Part shown: positions 1 to 4,214 of the stretch, one piece after another
Position numbering within the stretch: the first letter of the stretch is position 1
Layout of the letters: every line of letters starts with the position of its first letter
Assembly: GCA_021827875.1 (NCBI GenBank)
Contig: JAKAUA010000073.1
Location: forward strand, 1 to 7,672
Length of the DNA stretch: 7,672 nucleotides
Reading direction: 5' to 3'
DNA from: a bacterium
Lineage (GTDB): Bacteria; Babelota; Babeliae; Babelales; Vermiphilaceae
Translations under genes and position numbers: made by a program
The notes under the pieces: model-generated
What the model saw: only the letters and a program-made list of their open reading frames with translations
Told to the model about the DNA's origin: nothing
The model's database searches: none

Positions 1-210
1 ATTTTTGGCCTCTATAGATCTCTACTTAGCATGGGGTATAGAAAGCATGCATTTCGGGGAGTATGTGTTTATTGTAATATAAACGACCCTTTCCCGCAAG
101 AGACTTTTCTTTGTCGCCCTTTTTTCTTGTAGAAAAAGATCTTTACCCATTAAGTAAGTTCTATGTGAGGGTGTCTCTAAATGAAAGGAGGACTCGTTTT
201 TGACTACCTT
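1..210. other. Left-edge stretch without a supportable gene
   Basis: No convincing gene, tRNA or other RNA is visible here. All three minus frames hit stops within the first 30 bases, so no minus-strand gene leaves the window to the left. Two plus frames are open from the edge: one ends at TAA 80-82 (26 residues, hydrophobic, ending EYVFIVI) and one at TAG 130-132 (43 residues, cysteine-rich and unconvincing). The first could be the last residues of a plus-strand membrane protein lying to the left, but nothing identifies it. A low-GC hairpin (TTTTTCT 121-127 pairing with AGAAAAA 131-137) is too weak to call a terminator. Position 17-29 reads GATCTCTACTTAG, which resembles an E. coli oriC 13-mer, but a single copy this far from the DnaA boxes may be chance. 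Confidence 0.4.
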
Positions 211-217
211 CCGGAGC

Positions 218-263
218 TTATTATTATATTTTATATATATAGTTTATATAACTAATAATAATA
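218..263. repeat. AT-rich block with inverted repeat, candidate DNA-unwinding element
   Basis: Apart from one G (242) and one C (252), these 46 bases are only A and T. The ends form a perfect 9-bp inverted repeat, TATTATTAT (219-227) against ATAATAATA (255-263), with TATATA-rich sequence between. The block is bracketed by a direct copy of CGGAGC on each side (212-217 and 266-271), a sharp GC-to-AT boundary. Such low-melting DNA next to DnaA boxes is what the initiator opens first. The inverted repeat could also form a cruciform or weak hairpin, but it lacks the GC stem of an intrinsic terminator. Confidence 0.55.
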
Positions 264-278
264 GGCGGAGCGATTTTT

Positions 279-440
279 GGTGGATAACTCTGCTAAAAAT
301 ATTAAAAAACATGCTAGAATAAAGGATTTTTTACTGTTTTGGCGCTGGTGGATAACTTGTGGATAACTTTAAAAAATGGTGGATAACTTTGTTGAAAACT
401 CTGTAACACATGATTGCATCGGTATATCGCTGGTGGATAA
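279..440 (-). promoter_or_regulatory. Left DnaA-box array, five minus-strand boxes
   Basis: The boxes, read on the minus strand, are 279-287, 347-355, 378-386 and 432-440 (all TTATCCACC) and 358-366 (TTATCCACA, a perfect canonical box). Boxes 347 and 358 start 11 bp apart, and 358 and 378 start 20 bp apart, so the three lie close to the same helical face. A degenerate copy, TTTTCAACA at 390-398, sits 12 bp after the 378 box and may be a low-affinity site. The copies at 347 and 432 share a longer 15-bp identity, CGCTGGTGGATAACT (343-357 and 428-442), suggesting duplication. Box identity is clear; that DnaA binds here is inference. Confidence 0.7.
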
Positions 441-452
441 CTCTGATTGCAT
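411..452. repeat. Short direct repeat TGATTGCAT within the box cluster
   Basis: TGATTGCAT occurs at 411-419 and 444-452, with starts 33 bp apart, about three helical turns, on either side of the DnaA box at 432-440. Each copy follows a CTCTG (401-403 is the end of ACTCTG; 441-445 is CTCTG). This could be the site of an accessory origin-binding protein or simply the trace of a local duplication. No protein can be named. Confidence 0.35.
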
Positions 453-498
453 TGACCTGATCTATTCATGCAAATGTTAAAATTTTATTGAAAATTAG

Positions 499-542
499 TT
501 ATCCACCAGTTATCCACCAAGTTATCCACCAAGTTATCCACC
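499..542 (+). repeat. Right DnaA-box array, four tandem plus-strand boxes
   Basis: Four tandem TTATCCACC boxes start at 499, 510, 522 and 534. The periods of 11, 12 and 12 bp are close to one helical turn each. Each unit is AGTTATCCACCA, with one or no extra base between units. All have the opposite orientation to the left array, so the cluster as a whole is an inverted arrangement centred near 470. Tight, same-strand, turn-spaced boxes favour cooperative loading of a DnaA filament. They also resemble plasmid iterons, but their sequence is that of a DnaA box. Confidence 0.7.
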
Positions 543-599
543 AGCACAACAGAAAAGAAATAATGAATGCTTTGTTATTATTGTTTCTATACGGCAATT

Positions 600-2117
600 T
601 TATGTTGTCATGTATTTATTTAAAAAGTTATGCCATGTATTGCTCGTCGCAAAGGTCGTCTTTTTGTAAGAGCTGTGTACTCTGTTTTCGGGAAAATAGA
701 TAGATATGCCGGTTGCTTCTTTTAGGTTTTTTCCTACTCTATTGGCAATGACTGCTTCTTCTATGAGCGAACGTCCCTTTGAGAGTAGTTGTTCTAGTTT
801 TTCTATAATCATTGCTCCTGCCTTGGTGTCTGCAAATTCAAAGTGTTTGAGGCTTGCTTGTAAATTGCGGTAAAAATGATGCAGGTCTATATAGCTTGGC
901 TCATCAAAGTGAGTGCAAAGAAATTTATTTTTACTTGCTCTTATGACGTTTTTAATTTTTTGTTCTTTTTGTAAAGACAGCGCTTCGAGTAGTAATTGTG
1001 CTATTTTGTCAAGATTTTTTTCTACGGATTCTATTGTTTCAAGGCGTATTGCAGACAAGGTATAGTCATCAGTAATTTTATTGTAGTTGTCGCCATATGT
1101 TTCAACAATATGAGTTATAAATTCAAGCGTATTAAAGGGTGACTCTTTGAGTGGTTTTAAAATAGTATCATAACGCCATCCGGCAGCTAATTCCAGCTCT
1201 TGCGATGCTATCATAAAATGGGCATGATTTTTAACTATACTTGCTATTTCAAGCATAGACATAAGACAGGCATCAAATCCTATAAATTCAAATTTTTTAC
1301 CATTGAGAGAGTTGGTCTGTATCGTATTGAGGGCAGTGCCAAGATCTTGGTTGGTGAGATAATGGCCGGTTTCATCATCCCAACAGATACCACGCTCTTT
1401 TAGTGAAGAATCGCAACGATTTATAAAATCTAAGAAACCTATGGAGCGATCAAGTTCTAGTTTATTGGTAACTGGATTGTAAGTAAAAAGCGTCGATGGG
1501 TTTGTAATGCGAGCTCCAATGGGGTCAACTATGCCTGACCCATGGTTCCACAGCACAAGACCGTATTTTTTTGCCGGAAAAGAGGCAATGCCCCAATTGC
1601 AGAATGATATGAGTGTATTTGCAGTGCCGCTATCAAGAGGTTGATCAGCTTCTTTGTAGTCAGTAATCTGAAGCATTTTATCTTTTTCTATGAGATAACG
1701 GCGTGTAATCTTTTTGTTGTTTGAGATACGTGTATGACATTCAACAATTATATTAATATGTTGCGTTGATCCGATAGAGCACAGTTGTTGCAAGTTGCGT
1801 ACTCCAAACCCTCTTAAATCATTATCCGCTGCCATATACACAAGCAAGGTCCACTCTTTTTCTGCGTGAGGGTCTCCTAGGTATGAGGTCGCTTGTTGCA
1901 ATGATGGTCTTTTTCTTTGAATTGCAACGTCGTTGCCTTCAACTCTGTCTGCAACAAACTCTTTATCTATAAAAGAGGTATTTTCTTCTAGCATAAAACG
2001 TTCGTATGCTGACGTGTTGTGTGTTGCAAGAGCGAGAAGAAGTGATTGATTTTGGGCATGCGCAACAAGATGTGTAGTGGTTATTAAAAGAATAATAGTT
2101 TGTATACAATGCGCCAT
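600..2117 (-). CDS. Secreted clostripain-family (peptidase C11) cysteine protease
   Basis: This 505-residue protein belongs to the clostripain (C11) family of cysteine endopeptidases, which typically cleave after basic residues. The family entry motif WTLLVYMAADNDL is at 89-101. The catalytic histidine is His192 in LVLWNHGSG, and the nucleophile is Cys284 in GFDACLMSMLE. The GWRYDTIL segment (313-320) and the late TGISIYFP motif (469-476) are also typical. The first 21 residues form a signal peptide ending AHA (cleavage expected before Gln22), so the enzyme should act in the periplasm or outside the cell. Residues about 22-88 are a possible propeptide. The ATG at 2117 is supported by AAAAGGGGGG just upstream. 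A 127-nt gap separates it from comEC, and it is probably transcribed from its own promoter. Its 3' end faces the DnaA-box cluster. Family assignment is strong; substrate is unknown. Confidence 0.93.
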   Translation of the reverse strand: MAHCIQTIILLITTTHLVAHAQNQSLLLALATHNTSAYERFMLEENTSFIDKEFVADRVEGNDVAIQRKRPSLQQATSYLGDPHAEKEWTLLVYMAADNDLRGFGVRNLQQLCSIGSTQHINIIVECHTRISNNKKITRRYLIEKDKMLQITDYKEADQPLDSGTANTLISFCNWGIASFPAKKYGLVLWNHGSGIVDPIGARITNPSTLFTYNPVTNKLELDRSIGFLDFINRCDSSLKERGICWDDETGHYLTNQDLGTALNTIQTNSLNGKKFEFIGFDACLMSMLEIASIVKNHAHFMIASQELELAAGWRYDTILKPLKESPFNTLEFITHIVETYGDNYNKITDDYTLSAIRLETIESVEKNLDKIAQLLLEALSLQKEQKIKNVIRASKNKFLCTHFDEPSYIDLHHFYRNLQASLKHFEFADTKAGAMIIEKLEQLLSKGRSLIEEAVIANRVGKNLKEATGISIYFPENRVHSSYKKTTFATSNTWHNFLNKYMTT

Positions 2118-2120
2118 GAG

Positions 2121-2130
2121 CCCCCCTTTT
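2121..2130 (-). promoter_or_regulatory. Strong ribosome binding site of the C11 protease gene
   Basis: On the minus strand AAAAGGGGGG ends 3 nt before the ATG at 2117. Taking AAGGGG as the Shine-Dalgarno core gives about 5 nt of spacing. This supports the chosen start and contrasts with mutY and comEC, which show no such site. Confidence 0.65.
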
Positions 2131-2166
2131 TATTTTCACTACTTTTTTAGATGTGTCCTTTTATGT

Positions 2167-2196
2167 ATCATAAATATTTGACGAGATAATAAGCAA
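2167..2196 (-). promoter_or_regulatory. Possible sigma70-type promoter for the C11 protease gene
   Basis: On the minus strand TTGCTT (2191-2196) is followed after 18 nt by TATGAT (2167-2172, one mismatch to TATAAT). Transcription would start near 2160 and leave a leader of about 40 nt before the ATG at 2117. A perfect TTGACA (2203-2208) lies just upstream but has no -10 at a workable distance. This is a match by eye in AT-rich DNA and is tentative. Confidence 0.35.
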
Positions 2197-2244
2197 TAGC
2201 TTTGTCAAAAGTATGTTGGAACGATGATAAGTAAAGAAGTGGTG

Positions 2245-3375
2245 TTATGCGTGCGCAGCAACAGGCGGTAGCGTGCGCATGGTATGCTGTATTGCATTAT
2301 GTAACATTAAGGCGAATGTTAGGAGGAAGCTCAATTGAAAATCAATGAAAAGAAGTTGTGCCGGATTGTAAGCAATAAAACATAAACTGATACATATAAT
2401 AGAATGTATCCCTTGTGTTGGTAGCCGCAAAAGAGTGCTCCATTTTGAGACTAAAAACAACCATAATGCACGATTAAAGGATACGCTGTTCCAGCTTAGC
2501 AATGCATAGATTATGATAACAATCATGAGTAGGTTGTTTTTGTAAAAAAGACGCAAGGGAATCATATTTAAAAAGAATTGCCACAACATAATGCAAATTA
2601 CCAAGTGCAGTCCGGAACGAGCAAGATAGTGAGAAATGCCCCACTCCATACATTCGTCACGCATAGAAAGATTAGTGGCGCGTTGCGTTTGTTTTCCAAA
2701 AAAGAGCGAAGAAAAAAGAGAAAATGTTGTGTGAGATATTTTGTTTTGTAATGCTTTATAGAGTTGTGTTTTAAGTTTGTGAATAAATCGTGCAAAAGAG
2801 ATGTGGGGACGATGTTCTATTGTGCAATGTAATTGTGGCATAAAGCATGTTGCACTAGCTCCTTCTTTTAGTAGATAACGCGCAAAAGAATTATTGTTGC
2901 TTTTATTGAGTTTTATATCGTGCACGGTGACAATATCGCTTACTTCTAGATCTGTCGGTTTGTTGGTGTATATAAAAATAGTAGCGTTTACATATTGTTT
3001 TTGCTCTTTTTTTAGAATGTGATGTAGCGCAACGGTGACTTTGTATTTAAAATGTTGATTTTCGGCGTTTTCTATAGATTTTATTTTACCGGTGACGGTG
3101 CATATTTGCGCAGTAAAATTTTGTTGAAAATAATCAAAATCATTTATTTGGTGATGATAGCGCCATGCCCCTATAATAAAACAGAAAGGGATTACCAATA
3201 GAAATGCATGTTGCTTTGTGTTGTTGCACATTAATAATATACCGCAAAACAATGATCCTAAAATAAAAGAAGTTGTTAAGCTATAACCTAAAAAAGCGCC
3301 GTATATGCCCAGCATAAGCGCTACGTTTGCAAAAAAAAGAGGATGAATGGAGGGAAGAATTAGTCTGTGCAACAT
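2245..3375 (-). CDS. comEC: Short ComEC/Rec2-like membrane protein lacking the C-terminal half
   Basis: ComEC forms the inner-membrane channel that brings single-stranded DNA into the cytoplasm during natural transformation. This 376-residue version has three N-terminal membrane segments (about 12-33, 36-50, 58-71) and a soluble OB-like region (about 85-185). The competence-domain core follows: GISHYLARSGLHL (246-258), an NRALWLF helix (301-307), YNPAQLL (336-342) and DFQLSF (345-350). It ends about 25 residues after that motif. Typical family members run to 600-800 residues, with more membrane helices and a C-terminal metallo-beta-lactamase domain. Neither is present, and the 127-nt gap downstream has no room for them. 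The reading frame is intact and reads as normal protein to the end. It starts 9 nt after the mutY stop with no visible Shine-Dalgarno, suggesting translational coupling. Function in DNA uptake is uncertain. Confidence 0.85.
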   Translation of the reverse strand: MLHRLILPSIHPLFFANVALMLGIYGAFLGYSLTTSFILGSLFCGILLMCNNTKQHAFLLVIPFCFIIGAWRYHHQINDFDYFQQNFTAQICTVTGKIKSIENAENQHFKYKVTVALHHILKKEQKQYVNATIFIYTNKPTDLEVSDIVTVHDIKLNKSNNNSFARYLLKEGASATCFMPQLHCTIEHRPHISFARFIHKLKTQLYKALQNKISHTTFSLFSSLFFGKQTQRATNLSMRDECMEWGISHYLARSGLHLVICIMLWQFFLNMIPLRLFYKNNLLMIVIIIYALLSWNSVSFNRALWLFLVSKWSTLLRLPTQGIHSIICISLCFIAYNPAQLLFIDFQLSFLLTFALMLHNAIQHTMRTLPPVAAHA

Positions 3376-3384
3376 AAAATATAG

Positions 3385-4212
3385 TTATTGAATTGAAAAA
3401 TGGTCTTCCGTTCTAAGAATTAATTTTTCAGAACAGAGGTCGAAGAGAACTTTTTCTATTCGCTGCGCATCTCTATCAATTAATGATAAAAGTTCTGACA
3501 AATAAAGCGACGGAAATTCTGTTAATAATCTAAGCACTATTCCTCTTATTTGTCTATCCGAACCTTCAAACTTGCTTTGTTTTGTATGGTGAGCACTTCT
3601 TCGATTGGGATTGGGCATGCTTTTTTTCAACATTACCCCATAATCCATAAGCGCATAATACCAATCACGTGCCTTTGTTTTATCAACAGTCGCTTGTATC
3701 AAGGGAATAAGCTCAATATCTTTTATATTAATTTTTCCCTTAAAAAAATGGTGTATAAAGACTGTTCTTATGTTTGTTTCTATGAACACGGTAGGCATAT
3801 TGAATGCAAAAGCACAAATAGAAGATGCTGTTGCGCTTCCTATACCGGGAAAAGTCTCAAGGACTTCGGGCGAAGGGGGTAGAGATCCTTTGTGTTCATT
3901 AACCACTTTTTGTGCGATTTCATGAAGAAATTTTCCTCTTCTATTATAACCAAGGCCTTGCCAATGCAGGAGGACATCACGCAAGGGCGCTTGCGCCAAG
4001 CTTTCAAAAGAAGGAAAGTGTGTAACAAAAGAGAGATATTTTTGTGCAACACGATGAGTTTGTGTTTGCTGTAACATAATTTCTGAAACAACTATTTTAT
4101 AAGGATCAGCAACATGCCGCCATGCAAAAGAGCGCCCATGTTGCTGATAAAAATCCCAAATTGTCTTGATAAAAGAAGTCAATGTTGCGTCGTGTATTTG
4201 TTGTTTATTCAT
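3385..4212 (-). CDS. mutY: MutY-like A/G-specific adenine DNA glycosylase without iron-sulfur cluster
   Basis: MutY removes adenine mispaired with 8-oxoguanine or guanine and starts base-excision repair. The 275-residue protein has the family core: SEIMLQQTQ (43-51) with catalytic Glu44, HWQGLGYNRRGK (83-94), the helix-hairpin-helix LETFPGIGSATAS (118-130), and FIETNIRTVF (143-152). The last segment matches the family's LDGNVKRV stretch, but the catalytic Asp (Asp138 in E. coli) is Glu145. The four cysteines of the usual 4Fe-4S loop are absent; in their place is a basic NPNRRSAHHTKQSKFEGSDR segment (201-220). Residues about 221-275 look like a small winged-helix tail rather than the NUDIX-like domain that reads 8-oxoguanine. 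It starts 2 nt after the M16 stop with no clear ribosome binding site, so it is probably translationally coupled. Family is clear; exact substrate preference is open. Confidence 0.88.
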   Translation of the reverse strand: MNKQQIHDATLTSFIKTIWDFYQQHGRSFAWRHVADPYKIVVSEIMLQQTQTHRVAQKYLSFVTHFPSFESLAQAPLRDVLLHWQGLGYNRRGKFLHEIAQKVVNEHKGSLPPSPEVLETFPGIGSATASSICAFAFNMPTVFIETNIRTVFIHHFFKGKINIKDIELIPLIQATVDKTKARDWYYALMDYGVMLKKSMPNPNRRSAHHTKQSKFEGSDRQIRGIVLRLLTEFPSLYLSELLSLIDRDAQRIEKVLFDLCSEKLILRTEDHFSIQ

Positions 4213-4214
4213 GA

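Larger units (their letters stand above)
212..542. other. Putative chromosomal replication origin (oriC): DnaA-box cluster with adjoining AT-rich element
   Basis: Nine DnaA-box-like 9-mers lie within about 265 bp: minus-strand boxes at 279-287, 347-355, 358-366, 378-386 and 432-440, and plus-strand boxes at 499-507, 510-518, 522-530 and 534-542. Eight read TTATCCACC. The one at 358-366 reads TTATCCACA, the canonical DnaA box. The surrounding core AGTTATCCACCA is identical in eight copies. A nearly pure A/T block (218-263) sits just left of the cluster, where a DNA-unwinding element would be expected. The arrangement of clustered boxes in two orientations, helically phased spacing, an adjacent AT-rich block and a gene-free region matches how bacterial origins are organised. 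Assignment as oriC is inference: no dnaA, dnaN, rpmH or other typical neighbour is in the window. Alternatives are a DnaA titration or regulatory site, or a plasmid-type iteron origin. Confidence 0.72.

Noticed and set aside
84..126. Possible terminator: CGAC (84-87) pairing with GTCG (113-116), followed by a T run
   Set aside because: The stem is only 4 bp with a 25-nt loop; too weak to call.
31..132. 33-residue plus-strand ORF starting MGYRKH
   Set aside because: Cysteine-rich and unlike any family I know, with no ribosome binding site; it overlaps another open frame that enters from the left edge.
181..255. 24-codon plus-strand ORF starting MKGGLVF
   Set aside because: It runs straight into the AT-rich block and translates as low-complexity I/Y/L; probably chance.
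279..542. CRISPR array
   Set aside because: The 12-bp units are too short, lie in both orientations and have irregular spacers down to 0-1 bp; they match DnaA boxes instead.
488..703. 71-residue plus-strand ORF with repeated VIHQ units
   Set aside because: The repeats are just the translated DnaA boxes, the start is TTG without a ribosome binding site, and its 3' half overlaps the end of the C11 gene in another frame.
2245..3375. Frameshifted pseudogene interpretation of comEC
   Set aside because: The frame reads as normal protein to its stop, and no continuation of the channel or metallo-beta-lactamase domain is visible in other frames of the 127-nt gap before the next gene.
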